Source: Sediminibacterium sp. (GTDB taxonomy: Bacteria > Bacteroidota > Bacteroidia > B-17B0 > Aurantibacillaceae). From it: DNA of 64,000 nucleotides. A model generated the notes under the pieces. It was not told the origin of the DNA. It saw only the letters and a list, made by a program, of their open reading frames with translations, and made no database searches. Every line of letters starts with the position of its first letter. Position 1 is the first letter of the stretch. Below are positions 18,247-26,798 of the stretch, one piece after another. A program made the position numbers and the translations under genes. Where the stretch lies: NCBI GenBank assembly GCA_030054095.1, contig JASGCO010000012.1, forward strand, positions 1-64,000, read 5' to 3'.

Positions 18247-18264
18247 TTTACACAAAATTCATTT

Positions 18265-18281
18265 CTTAACAATTACTTAAC
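18265..18281 (+). promoter_or_regulatory. Pho-box-like direct repeat upstream of the porin gene
   Basis: Two CTTAAC words (18265-18270 and 18276-18281) are spaced exactly 11 bp apart, about 55 bases before the porin ATG. The same 11-bp-phased TTAAC-type repeat occurs before both phosphate transporter genes. The layout resembles PhoP/PhoB boxes (TTAACA-N5-TTAACA in Bacillus). A TTAATTTG -7-like element sits at 18314-18321. Confidence 0.5.
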
Positions 18282-18335
18282 TTAAAAGGATCGTTTAATT
18301 AAATCCCTAACATTTAATTTGCAAAAAATTAAATT

Positions 18336-19580
18336 ATGAGATTAGTATTTGCGTTGTTATTAACATCAATTTTAAAGTCTTCATTCGCTCAAGATAGTAC
18401 TCGCATCGCTCCGACACATAGTGTTACTGCTCTATCCGAAGCCTCTAAAAATACAGGCAACGAAAAAAAGACACATTGGTATGATAAAATATCCCTACGG
18501 GGTTATGTTCAGATTAGATATAACCGGATGCTTGAAACCAATGCAGATTTAAAAATAGATCAGGGCGACAGGTCTATTGGAAACAATGGTGGTTTTTTTA
18601 TCCGAAGAGCAAGGTTAATTTTCTTTGGGCAACTTAGTGAGCATGTCTATTTTTATATACAGCCTGATTTAGCATCTTCTGCTTCTGCCACCAGTTTGCA
18701 CTTTGCGCAAATCCGTGATGCTTACTTCGATGTTTCATTAGATAAAAAGAGGGAGTTTCGTTTTAGAATAGGACAAAGTAAAGTTCCCTTTGGTTTTGAA
18801 AATATGCAATCCAGTCAAAACCGTTTACCTTTGGATCGCAGCGAATCATTGAATAGTGCACTTCCGAATGAAAGGGATCTTGGTGTATTTTTCTACTATG
18901 CCCCCAAAAAAATCCGCGCATTATATAGTACTTTGGTTAACGACGGATACAAGGGCTCTGGAGATTACGGGGTTTTGGCATTTGGTTTATATAACGGGGC
19001 AACAGCCAACCGGCCTGAGAGCAACAATAACCAATACTGGGTAGCCAGAGCCAGCTATCCAATTGAGTTACCATGGAATCAGATCATAGAACCCGGCCTT
19101 CAAATGTATAGTGGTATGTACAAACTAGACCAGACTTCATCAGGCGTTAAAACAACAAAAAACGCAGAATATCTTGATGAACGAATGGCCGCATCATTTG
19201 TCATTTACCCTCGTCCATTTGGACTGCAGGCAGAATACAATATCGGGAAAGGCCCACAATACAATAAAATAAAAGATTCCGTTGAAACGGCCGATTTACG
19301 TGGTGGATATATTACGCTTAATTACTTCCTTAAGGTAAAAAATCATTTTTTGTATCCTTTTGTAAGATATTCCTACTACGATGGAGGTAAGAAATTTGAA
19401 TTAGATGCGCGTCATTACAGATTGGATGACATTGAAGCAGGCATTGAGTGGCAACCTGTCAAAAACTTTGAGTTAACTACAAGTTGGCTTTATTCAGATC
19501 GAACAACCTCCGACAAAACAAGTAAAACCAATTATCAGTTTGGTTCTTTTTTAAGAGTACAAGCTCAATTAAACTTTTAA
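18336..19580 (+). CDS. Phosphate-selective porin O/P family outer membrane protein
   Basis: A 414-residue beta-barrel protein with a signal peptide (MRLVFALLLTSILKSSFA). It matches the OprO/OprP family: an N-terminal strand SLRGYVQIRYNRML, the segment GGFFIRRARLIFFGQLSEHVYFYIQPDLA, and FRIGQSKVPFGFENMQSSQNRLPLDRSE. The C-terminus ends in F (RVQAQLNF), as required for barrel assembly. It would let phosphate cross the outer membrane. The gene sits directly before two Pi permeases, and its upstream region carries a Pho-box-like repeat, so a role in phosphate scavenging is the most economical reading. Confidence 0.88.
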   Translation: MRLVFALLLTSILKSSFAQDSTRIAPTHSVTALSEASKNTGNEKKTHWYDKISLRGYVQIRYNRMLETNADLKIDQGDRSIGNNGGFFIRRARLIFFGQLSEHVYFYIQPDLASSASATSLHFAQIRDAYFDVSLDKKREFRFRIGQSKVPFGFENMQSSQNRLPLDRSESLNSALPNERDLGVFFYYAPKKIRALYSTLVNDGYKGSGDYGVLAFGLYNGATANRPESNNNQYWVARASYPIELPWNQIIEPGLQMYSGMYKLDQTSSGVKTTKNAEYLDERMAASFVIYPRPFGLQAEYNIGKGPQYNKIKDSVETADLRGGYITLNYFLKVKNHFLYPFVRYSYYDGGKKFELDARHYRLDDIEAGIEWQPVKNFELTTSWLYSDRTTSDKTSKTNYQFGSFLRVQAQLNF

Positions 19581-19582
19581 TT

Positions 19583-19599
19583 GTTAACCAATACTTAAC
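19583..19599 (+). promoter_or_regulatory. Pho-box-like direct repeat upstream of the first PiT gene
   Basis: GTTAAC (19583-19588) and CTTAAC (19594-19599) are in 11-bp phase, just after the porin stop codon and 45 bases before the PiT ATG. They match the repeats before the porin and the second PiT gene. This suggests a separate, co-regulated promoter in the 63-bp gap. Confidence 0.5.
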
Positions 19600-19643
19600 A
19601 TTAAATTGAATTAAAACATGTAACATTACAAAAAATTTACAAT

Positions 19644-21047
19644 ATGTTTGGATTAGACACTTCTTTAACGATCTTGCTGATTATCAGTCTTTTACTTGCC
19701 TGCTTTTTTGAATTCATTAATGGATTTCATGATACTGCCAACGCCGTTGCCACCGTTATTTATACAAACTCCCTTAAACCAACCGTTGCGGTAGTGTATA
19801 GTGGGATACTTAACTTTACCGGTGTTATGCTCGGGGGGATAGCGGTTGCTATGGGTATTGTGAACTTACTTCCCATGGATGCCTTGATTGACAGTAATCC
19901 TTACCATGGTATCGCGATGATTCTGGCCATGCTGATCAGCGCGATAATATGGAACTTTGGAACCTGGTACTATGGTATTCCTTCTTCCAGTTCACATACT
20001 ATTATCGGATCCATTTTAGGTATTGGATTAGCATTTAACTTTTTACCCGGTGAATTAGGGATGAGTGCTGTTAACTGGGATAAAGCCAAAGATACCGGAT
20101 TGGCTCTTCTTCTTTCTCCTCTGGTTGGTTTTTCGCTGGCCATTATTGTGATGTTTCTGTTTAAACGTATTGTAAAAAACGAAATCATTTACAAAGAACC
20201 CATTGCCGGTAAAGTTCCCCCACTTTGGGTGAGAATCTTATTGTGGTGTACCTGTGGACTGGTTAGCTTCTTCCATGGTCAGAATGACGGACAAAAAGGT
20301 GTAGGGTTGATTATGATGATTTTGATTGCCGTTTTACCGGGTCAATTCGCGTTAGATGAGAGTGTTGATCTTCAGAAAACAAAAGGTAGTGTTACCCAGA
20401 TTCAGACTTTACTCCTAAAAGCCGATACCGCCAAATTTGGCGAAAAAGAAATGAAATCGTACCACGATGTGATGAAACACGCGGCTCATTTTACTGAGGT
20501 TGCAGCTACCAATACCAGTTCAGAACAAATTGAACTTGGAAAACGTTTCTCATTACGGAAAGATATTGTTAAAGTGACTAAAAATGCTGATAAACTGATT
20601 AAAGGTGAAAACCTTTCGTTAACTATTAATGACCAGAAAGAATTGGGCGCACAAATCAAGGTATCTAAAAAACTTATCGAGTACGCACCTAGCTGGGTAA
20701 TACTTACTATCTCGCTTTGTTTAGGTTTAGGAACCATGTTTGGCTGGAAACGCGTAGTAAAAACCATTGGTGAGAAAATTGGAAAACAACACATGAGTTA
20801 TGCTCAGGGAGCCAGTGCCGAAATTGTTGCTTCTATTGGTATTGGGTTGGCTACCTGGAAAGGAGCTCCGGTAAGCACCACACACATGCTTTCCTCTGGT
20901 ATTGCCGGAAGTATGGTAGCTAAAAAAGGGTTAAAAAACCTGCAAAAAGGCACTATTAAAACCATCGCATTAACCTGGATCTTAACCCTACCCGTAACAA
21001 TCATTCTATCGGGTGGATTGTTCCTCTTGTTCAGAGCTATTCTGTAA
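19644..21047 (+). CDS. PiT-family inorganic phosphate transporter (paralogue 1)
   Basis: A 467-residue inner-membrane Pi permease, driven by ion or proton symport. The N-terminal PiT repeat shows FEFINGFHDTANAVATVIYTNSL and the C-terminal repeat shows SAEIVASIGIGLATWKGAPVSTTHMLSSGIAG; both are the hallmark inverted PiT signatures. Between them are FFHGQNDGQKGVG and a long hydrophilic central loop (~240-340). The gene is followed by a terminator and then by a second, closely related paralogue, and preceded by the phosphate porin gene. Confidence 0.93.
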   Translation: MFGLDTSLTILLIISLLLACFFEFINGFHDTANAVATVIYTNSLKPTVAVVYSGILNFTGVMLGGIAVAMGIVNLLPMDALIDSNPYHGIAMILAMLISAIIWNFGTWYYGIPSSSSHTIIGSILGIGLAFNFLPGELGMSAVNWDKAKDTGLALLLSPLVGFSLAIIVMFLFKRIVKNEIIYKEPIAGKVPPLWVRILLWCTCGLVSFFHGQNDGQKGVGLIMMILIAVLPGQFALDESVDLQKTKGSVTQIQTLLLKADTAKFGEKEMKSYHDVMKHAAHFTEVAATNTSSEQIELGKRFSLRKDIVKVTKNADKLIKGENLSLTINDQKELGAQIKVSKKLIEYAPSWVILTISLCLGLGTMFGWKRVVKTIGEKIGKQHMSYAQGASAEIVASIGIGLATWKGAPVSTTHMLSSGIAGSMVAKKGLKNLQKGTIKTIALTWILTLPVTIILSGGLFLLFRAIL

Positions 21048-21065
21048 ATTACGTCATTAATTAGA

Positions 21066-21098
21066 ACAAAGGCTGGAGAAATCCGGCCTTTGTTGCTT
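21066..21098 (+). terminator. Intrinsic terminator after the first PiT gene
   Basis: ACAAAGGC (21066-21073) and GCCTTTGT (21086-21093), extended by TGGA/TCCG around a GAAA tetraloop, form a strong hairpin followed by TGCTTTA. It separates the two PiT genes into different transcripts. Confidence 0.8.
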
Positions 21099-21167
21099 TA
21101 CAAACTAATGTAAAAAACACAATTTATTTACCAATCCCAAAATATAGAATGTTTTTCATAAACCAGA

Positions 21168-21213
21168 GTTAATCTACATCTAACATCCCATTTACATGCC
21201 TATGCTAATCTTG
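21168..21213 (+). promoter_or_regulatory. Promoter with three 11-bp-phased repeats upstream of the second PiT gene
   Basis: GTTAAT (21168-21173), TCTAAC (21179-21184) and ATTTAC (21190-21195) follow each other in exact 11-bp phase. TAATCTTG (21206-21213), one base off TAnnTTTG, lies 10 bp further on and 17 bases before the ATG. The repeats therefore replace the usual -33 element, as expected for an activator of the PhoB/PhoP kind. Confidence 0.5.
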
Positions 21214-21229
21214 CAACCAAAAACTGAAC

Positions 21230-22633
21230 ATGTTTGGATTAGATACTTCGCTGACTATTTTACTTATTTTATGCTTATTTCTTGCCTGTTTCTTCGAGTT
21301 TATTAACGGCTTTCATGATACTGCCAATGCAGTGGCCACTGTCATTTATACTAATTCTTTAAAACCAACGGTTGCAGTGGTATATAGTGGTATTCTGAAT
21401 TTTACCGGCGTTATGCTGGGAGGCATTACCGTAGCCATGGGTATTGTAAACTTACTTCCGATGGAAGTACTGGTAGATAGTAATCCCTACCATGGCGTTG
21501 CCATCATTCTGGCGCTTATGGTTAGTGCTATTGCCTGGAACTTTGGAACCTGGTTTTATGGCATCCCTTCTTCCAGTTCGCATACTATTATTGGTGCTAT
21601 TCTTGGCATCGGATTAGCGTTTCATTTCCTGCCGGGCGAAACTGCCGCCAATACGGTTAACTGGGATAAAGCCAAAGATACCGGATTAGCCTTATTAATT
21701 TCACCCTTGCTCGGTTTTTCGCTGGCCATTGTGGTCATGTTTCTTTTTAAACGTACCATCAAAAACGAATTGATTTATAAGGAACCTGTACCTGGTAAAG
21801 TGCCTCCATTGTGGATCCGGATTTTATTATGGTGTACCTGTGGTATGGTCAGTTTTTTCCATGGCCAGAACGACGGACAAAAAGGCGTAGGAATTATCAT
21901 GCTCATTTTAATAGCTATTTTACCCGGACAATTTGCAGTGGATGATTCTGTCAATTTGCAACAAACACGGGTAGCCGTAGAACAAATTGACTACCTTACC
22001 AGCCTGGCAGACACTAGTAAATTTGGTGAATCTGAACGTAAGCATTACGAAATCATACGGCAGCACTCGGCAAGTTTTATTCATCTGGTGGGAAATACCG
22101 CCAGTTCAGCGGCTATTCCCCGTTCAGATCGTTTCCTGCTTCGTAAAGACATCATGAAGATCAGTAAAAGCGCTGAAAAGTTAACTAAAAGTGAAAACCT
22201 GTCTTTAAGCACCAGAGACAAAAAGGATCTTGGCACCCAAATCAAAACCATAAAACAGTTAATAGAATATGCTCCGGGATGGGTTATCCTCACCATCTCT
22301 CTTTGTTTAGGATTAGGCACCATGTTTGGCTGGAAACGTGTAGTGAAAACCATTGGCGAAAAAATAGGTAAACAACACATGAGTTACGCGCAGGGGGCCA
22401 GTGCTGAGATAGTCGCTTCAATTGGTATAGGTTTAGCTACGTGGAAAGGTGCGCCGGTTAGTACTACCCACATGCTTTCATCCGGCATTGCCGGAAGTAT
22501 GGTAGCTAAGAAAGGATTAAAAAATCTTCAAAAAGGAACCATAAAAACCATAGCCTTAACCTGGTTGTTTACGCTTCCGGTTACTATTATTCTGTCGGGC
22601 GGTTTATTCTTATTATTCAGAGCAATTCTTTAA
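21230..22633 (+). CDS. PiT-family inorganic phosphate transporter (paralogue 2)
   Basis: A 467-residue paralogue of the preceding gene and of identical length. The transmembrane parts are almost the same in protein sequence, and the last ~120 residues differ at only a few positions, yet the codons differ at many third positions. The central hydrophilic loop (about 235-345) has diverged strongly. This pattern means an old duplication kept under strong purifying selection in the membrane core. It has its own promoter with Pho-like repeats. The two copies may differ in regulation of the loop rather than in transport chemistry. Confidence 0.93.
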   Translation: MFGLDTSLTILLILCLFLACFFEFINGFHDTANAVATVIYTNSLKPTVAVVYSGILNFTGVMLGGITVAMGIVNLLPMEVLVDSNPYHGVAIILALMVSAIAWNFGTWFYGIPSSSSHTIIGAILGIGLAFHFLPGETAANTVNWDKAKDTGLALLISPLLGFSLAIVVMFLFKRTIKNELIYKEPVPGKVPPLWIRILLWCTCGMVSFFHGQNDGQKGVGIIMLILIAILPGQFAVDDSVNLQQTRVAVEQIDYLTSLADTSKFGESERKHYEIIRQHSASFIHLVGNTASSAAIPRSDRFLLRKDIMKISKSAEKLTKSENLSLSTRDKKDLGTQIKTIKQLIEYAPGWVILTISLCLGLGTMFGWKRVVKTIGEKIGKQHMSYAQGASAEIVASIGIGLATWKGAPVSTTHMLSSGIAGSMVAKKGLKNLQKGTIKTIALTWLFTLPVTIILSGGLFLLFRAIL

Positions 22634-22663
22634 TAAACCTTTTTTAATGAGGAAGGATCTACA

Positions 22664-24232
22664 TCACCTTTCGATCATTACTACCTGAGTGGTGTCCATT
22701 CCTCTATGGATTAACCATTTCTGAAGATGCTCGGGTGTAGAATGCTTCCAGAAATCCTGATAATCTACCGGCGCAAAACTGGAATACACATTTACTGTAG
22801 GAATTCCAATCTGGTAAGCGGCTAACATGGCATCTACCTGATACGCGTTAAATGACGTTTCATCAAAATGATCGGTTACCAGTGCAAAGGCTTTGTGTTT
22901 GCCGGGGATGTAACGCGACTGTACACTTTTCACCACATTCTGAACACGCGCTTCACTTTCTTTAAGCGAGGTCTGTTTAAACTCATGCCAGTCATTATGC
23001 TGATCGGCAAAAGACAGTACGAGTGCCAGCAGAACAATCGTTATCTTAACCGTTGGCCGTTTATCTTTACTGTACGCTTGCAAAACATATACCGGAATAA
23101 GCGCGAAAAAAAACATCAGGATATTAATGATCCGCGTCCCTACACGTATTGTTCCAAATCCCGGGAGTTTCCGAATGAGCGCTAAAGGAGAATAACCTCC
23201 TATCTGGAAAAAGCATAACACTAAAATACCCATTACCAGCAACCACCACCCTAATTGCTTGTCCTTAGTTTTATATACATAAACTACAGCGGCAATAAGC
23301 CCCACTAAAACCAATGCTCCCGGAAACAAAACGTGTAACCAGGCATAGGGATTGGTTTGCGTTCCCAAAGCCCAGGTAGGCCAAAACGTAGAACCATAAA
23401 AAGCTCTGAAATAAGTGGCCACTCCGGGTACTGTTGGCAACACTTCTCTGAAATAGGGATAAGCTGCTGTTTGCGTTCGTTGATAATACGGCCACAGAAG
23501 AGGTAATAGTAAAACGAAGGCCAACACTAAAATGGCTGTTATTTCCATCAAAAGCCGCCGGTTTATTTTTTTTCCTGATGATGAAAAAAAATAAGCTACC
23601 ATTACAAATACGGCAGCACCAAACGTCAGCAGCAATCCCAGGTAAATACTTAAATAAAACTGAAACACCAGCATTAAGGCGGCGTACAATATATCCCGTG
23701 TGTGTTCACTCTTTAAAAAGCGATTCAAAAACATAAATACTAAAGGCACCGGATAACGTGCTACCATTTGTATGTGTACATATTGGCCAATAAGGGCCAG
23801 CGAAAACGTAAACAAAAATGCTGCCAGCAAAGCAAACCAGCGGTCTTTTAAAAAGTCGTTAAAGGCTACAAAACCACACATAAAATTAAGTGCGACCGTT
23901 AAGACTAACCATCCCTGGAAAGCCTGAAAAACCGAGGCATTAAACCCTCTGAATAAAGCGTACAACGGCAAATTCCCCAACAAATTATCAGAATAGGTGA
24001 TGGCATTGGGTTCAGGAAACATAAAAAGTGCCTGAAAAACGCCTGGGGTATTTCCGCAAAGCCACTGCCAGTCATGCTCCAGTACACAAGCAATAAAACG
24101 TACATCGCAAAGGTCACCGGGATAATAGCTGAAGTGAGCACCAAAGACCTGAATAACGGAAGCCTTCAGGCCCCACAAAAGTGTTAGAATAAATAAAAAG
24201 TAAAAAGCGATATTGGCTGGCTTAACCGTCAT
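22664..24232 (-). CDS. Polytopic membrane protein, GT-C/YfhO-like
   Basis: A ~522-residue integral membrane protein with roughly 11-12 hydrophobic helices and a soluble C-terminal domain of ~90 residues (from about SRYIPGKHKAFALVTDHFDE). The first extracytoplasmic loop contains GDLCDVRFIACVLEHDWQW with acidic residues, the place where GT-C glycosyltransferases carry catalytic Asp/Glu. This suggests a lipid-linked sugar transferase or YfhO-type protein, but I cannot name the family with confidence. I chose the ATG at 24232; a GTG at 24241 is also possible. It follows the regulator gene by a few bases and is probably co-transcribed. Confidence 0.6.
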   Translation of the reverse strand: MTVKPANIAFYFLFILTLLWGLKASVIQVFGAHFSYYPGDLCDVRFIACVLEHDWQWLCGNTPGVFQALFMFPEPNAITYSDNLLGNLPLYALFRGFNASVFQAFQGWLVLTVALNFMCGFVAFNDFLKDRWFALLAAFLFTFSLALIGQYVHIQMVARYPVPLVFMFLNRFLKSEHTRDILYAALMLVFQFYLSIYLGLLLTFGAAVFVMVAYFFSSSGKKINRRLLMEITAILVLAFVLLLPLLWPYYQRTQTAAYPYFREVLPTVPGVATYFRAFYGSTFWPTWALGTQTNPYAWLHVLFPGALVLVGLIAAVVYVYKTKDKQLGWWLLVMGILVLCFFQIGGYSPLALIRKLPGFGTIRVGTRIINILMFFFALIPVYVLQAYSKDKRPTVKITIVLLALVLSFADQHNDWHEFKQTSLKESEARVQNVVKSVQSRYIPGKHKAFALVTDHFDETSFNAYQVDAMLAAYQIGIPTVNVYSSFAPVDYQDFWKHSTPEHLQKWLIHRGMDTTQVVMIER

Positions 24233-24246
24233 ACGCCACACGCTGA

Positions 24247-24921
24247 TTAAAACAAGTCGTAGTTATTCTCCTGAAGAATACGGTTTTTTACAGCAAACAT
24301 TACCACTCCGGCGGTATTACTTACTCCCAGTTTGGTCATTACATTCCGGCGGTGGGTATTAACAGTATGGGTACTTAAATTCAGTTTATCCGCTATTTGC
24401 TTATTCGATAAGCCCAGCGCTATTTCACGAATGATATCAATTTCACGATCCGTTACAGTAAACCCTTCACAATTCAGAGATTTAATAAACGCATTTCCCG
24501 GTTTAATTTCTTCCGCTGCACTCATTAATCCGGCTATCTTCCCGCAAATAAACCGTTGCCCGCTTAATGAAGCATTAATGGCTTCTAAAATTTCCGTTTT
24601 ATCGCATTCTTTTAACACATAGGCCGTTACTCCGATGTTAAGCACGGCTGCCGATTCCTGTTTATTTAAGGTATCCGTAATCAGAAGCGTATGCATCTTT
24701 TTATGACGAGCCAGCAGGTTTTTAAGTTGCAAATGGCTCATTCCTAACGAGAGGTGATCTATGATTAACAAGTGCGGGCGTGATAACTGTAATTGCTGAA
24801 CCAAGTCATTTGAATCGCCACAAATGGAAGGTACCAACTCAAAACCATTTAATCCACCGATTAATAATTCAAGCCCTACGCGGGAGAGGAAGTTTTTATC
24901 GGCTATCAGAACGCGGGTCAC
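24247..24921 (-). CDS. NarL/LuxR-family response regulator
   Basis: A 224-residue DNA-binding response regulator, GTG start. The receiver domain has the acidic D8 (VLIADKN), the likely phosphoacceptor D55 (LLIIDHLSLG), T82 (LLITDT) and K104 (YVLKEC). The C-terminal LuxR helix-turn-helix reads FTVTDREIDIIREIALGLSNKQIADKLNLSTHTVNTHRRNVMTK in pieces. No histidine kinase gene is adjacent, so the partner must be elsewhere. The acidic pocket after D8 has K where many regulators have D, which could make phosphorylation weaker. Confidence 0.88.
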   Translation of the reverse strand: MTRVLIADKNFLSRVGLELLIGGLNGFELVPSICGDSNDLVQQLQLSRPHLLIIDHLSLGMSHLQLKNLLARHKKMHTLLITDTLNKQESAAVLNIGVTAYVLKECDKTEILEAINASLSGQRFICGKIAGLMSAAEEIKPGNAFIKSLNCEGFTVTDREIDIIREIALGLSNKQIADKLNLSTHTVNTHRRNVMTKLGVSNTAGVVMFAVKNRILQENNYDLF

Positions 24922-24974
24922 TTATTTAGAGTAATTTTAAACAAAGTTACTGTTTTAATTCGTTTTATACAAAC

Positions 24975-25895
24975 CTAAACCGTAAAGGTTAATCCCTCTT
25001 CTGCCACTTCCGTTTTTCTAAAACTACTGCGGGCTTCACTTAGGAACCGGTCGGTACTATCGTACCGGGCACTAAAATGGCCTATGATCAATTTTTCCAC
25101 GTTAGCACGCTTCGCAATTGATCCGGCTTGTTTAGCCGTAGAATGGAACGTTTGCTTGGCTCGCTTGGTGTTATCACTTAAAAATGTAGCCTCGTGGTAC
25201 AATAGGTTGACATTTTCAATATAAGGCACTATTCCCCTATCGGAGATGGTATCGCTGCAATAGGCAAAACTCCTGGATGGCGGGGGGTCAGATGTCAACT
25301 TATTATTCTTTACAATTTGCCCCATATCATTGTACACATCCAGTCCTTTTTTCAGTTTATGGATTTCCGCCTGAGACACCTTAAATTTTTTAAGTTTATC
25401 CATGTTGATCCGGCGGGGTAAGGGTTTTTCCTTAAACAGGAACCCTGTACAGTAAATCCTGTGCCGTAACGGGAACGAATACACTTCTACTTTCTCGTCT
25501 TCAAACAACAGATTTAAGCCATTGTTATACGTATAATGCCATACGAGGTCATAACTCAATTTTGACTCAGAAGCTTCTAGTATAACCTCTATTACAGGCC
25601 GCAATTCCTTAGGACCATATATGTGTAATGGATTTTTACGATCCATTAACTGTAACGTACTCAGTAACCCGGGTAATCCAAAAAAATGATCCCCATGCAT
25701 GTGAGATATTAAAATGTGATTGATTTTCTGGATCTTGGCTTTATACTTACGTAATTGCATTTGTGTTGCTTCGCCACAATCAATCAAAAAATACCGGTCT
25801 GTTATATTTAAGAGTTGAGCGCTGGGATTGCGCTTTGCTGTAGGTGAGGCCGCTCCGGAGCCTAAAATCAAAAGTTCAAAAGTTTGTGCACTCAT
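24975..25895 (-). CDS. rnz: Ribonuclease Z
   Basis: A 306-residue metallo-beta-lactamase-fold endonuclease that trims tRNA 3' trailers. The zinc motif HMHGDH is in ILISHMHGDHFFGLPGLLSTLQL, and later ligands are in AYCSDT, LYHEATFL and IGHFSARY. LGSGAASPTAKRNPSA is the usual N-terminal motif. The length matches the short RNase Z form. Its ATG overlaps the stop of the upstream gene by one base (TAATG), so the two are translationally coupled. Confidence 0.95.
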   Translation of the reverse strand: MSAQTFELLILGSGAASPTAKRNPSAQLLNITDRYFLIDCGEATQMQLRKYKAKIQKINHILISHMHGDHFFGLPGLLSTLQLMDRKNPLHIYGPKELRPVIEVILEASESKLSYDLVWHYTYNNGLNLLFEDEKVEVYSFPLRHRIYCTGFLFKEKPLPRRINMDKLKKFKVSQAEIHKLKKGLDVYNDMGQIVKNNKLTSDPPPSRSFAYCSDTISDRGIVPYIENVNLLYHEATFLSDNTKRAKQTFHSTAKQAGSIAKRANVEKLIIGHFSARYDSTDRFLSEARSSFRKTEVAEEGLTFTV

Positions 25896-26731
25896 TAACG
25901 GTTTCCTGCTAAAATCATTCGCTTCGTTTCGCTATACTGTTTGTATTTTACAGTATAAAAATAAATGCCGCTGTTCCAGTCGGCAGTGTTTAATACGTAT
26001 TCGTTTTCTCCAAAATGGGTGGTTAGCTGAGTAGAAAATACCTGTTGCCCCAACATATTATGAACAGTGATTTTTGCATTCGCTTCATCCTGAACCGAGA
26101 AGCGTATAGTAGTCGTATTTACGACAGGATTAGGCGTATTTCCAAGTCCCAGACTCTTTGATGTTACTTCTTCCTTTACCCCAACCGTATTAGGATTGAT
26201 TTTGATAATATAATAACTTAAGTTTTGAGGGGGAGAAAACGTATTAGTACCGCCATTATAATTGGGAGTAGCAGGACATGATCCAAAAGCCAGACTAACA
26301 TAAGGCGATACTCTGAATTGAACGGTATAAGTACCCGGGGTGGTAGGAACACCTGAAATAAATGAACAACTATTAGCATTTCCCGCATATTTATATACTC
26401 CTGCAGAAGTAGTAACCGTTGGCCCGGCAGAAAATGTGAGGCCGGCAGGTAAATTAAAATTGGTAAAGCCGGCTGGAGTTGTTAATTCCACACGGTTAAA
26501 ACAGAACGTTTGCCCCAATGCTACGGTGTCTTTAGGCACTTTTACAGTAATATTCTGAAAATAAGGAACCCCAACTGTACCTTGTACAAAATTGGTAGCG
26601 CTGTCGGGCCAGATACCATTTTTAGCCGAAGCCACAAATACAGGATTTAGCGAACAGGTTGTTTGAGCAAAACTATTTAAACCTAAAATATATAAAACAG
26701 CAAATAATAACGCCTTGTAAATATGCTTCAT
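25895..26731 (-). CDS. Secreted protein with T9SS type A sorting domain
   Basis: A ~278-residue exported protein. The ATG at 26731 gives a good leader (MKHIYKALLFAVLYILGLNSFAQ). The middle ~150 residues are a beta-sandwich of unknown kind, with phrases such as PTTPGTYTVQFRVSPYV that recall an Ig-like fold. The last ~80 residues are a type A sorting domain (NPVVNTTTIRFSVQD, NMLGQQVFSTQ, WNSGIYFYTVKY, ETKRMILAGN), which directs export by the type IX system and anchoring to the cell surface. The function is unknown. The stop overlaps the start of rnz. Confidence 0.85.
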   Translation of the reverse strand: MKHIYKALLFAVLYILGLNSFAQTTCSLNPVFVASAKNGIWPDSATNFVQGTVGVPYFQNITVKVPKDTVALGQTFCFNRVELTTPAGFTNFNLPAGLTFSAGPTVTTSAGVYKYAGNANSCSFISGVPTTPGTYTVQFRVSPYVSLAFGSCPATPNYNGGTNTFSPPQNLSYYIIKINPNTVGVKEEVTSKSLGLGNTPNPVVNTTTIRFSVQDEANAKITVHNMLGQQVFSTQLTTHFGENEYVLNTADWNSGIYFYTVKYKQYSETKRMILAGNR

Positions 26732-26798
26732 ACTACAATTTTTGTTTGATATAAAGTTACAAAGGATAAAAGAGAAAAACAATTACTTTTTACCCTTT

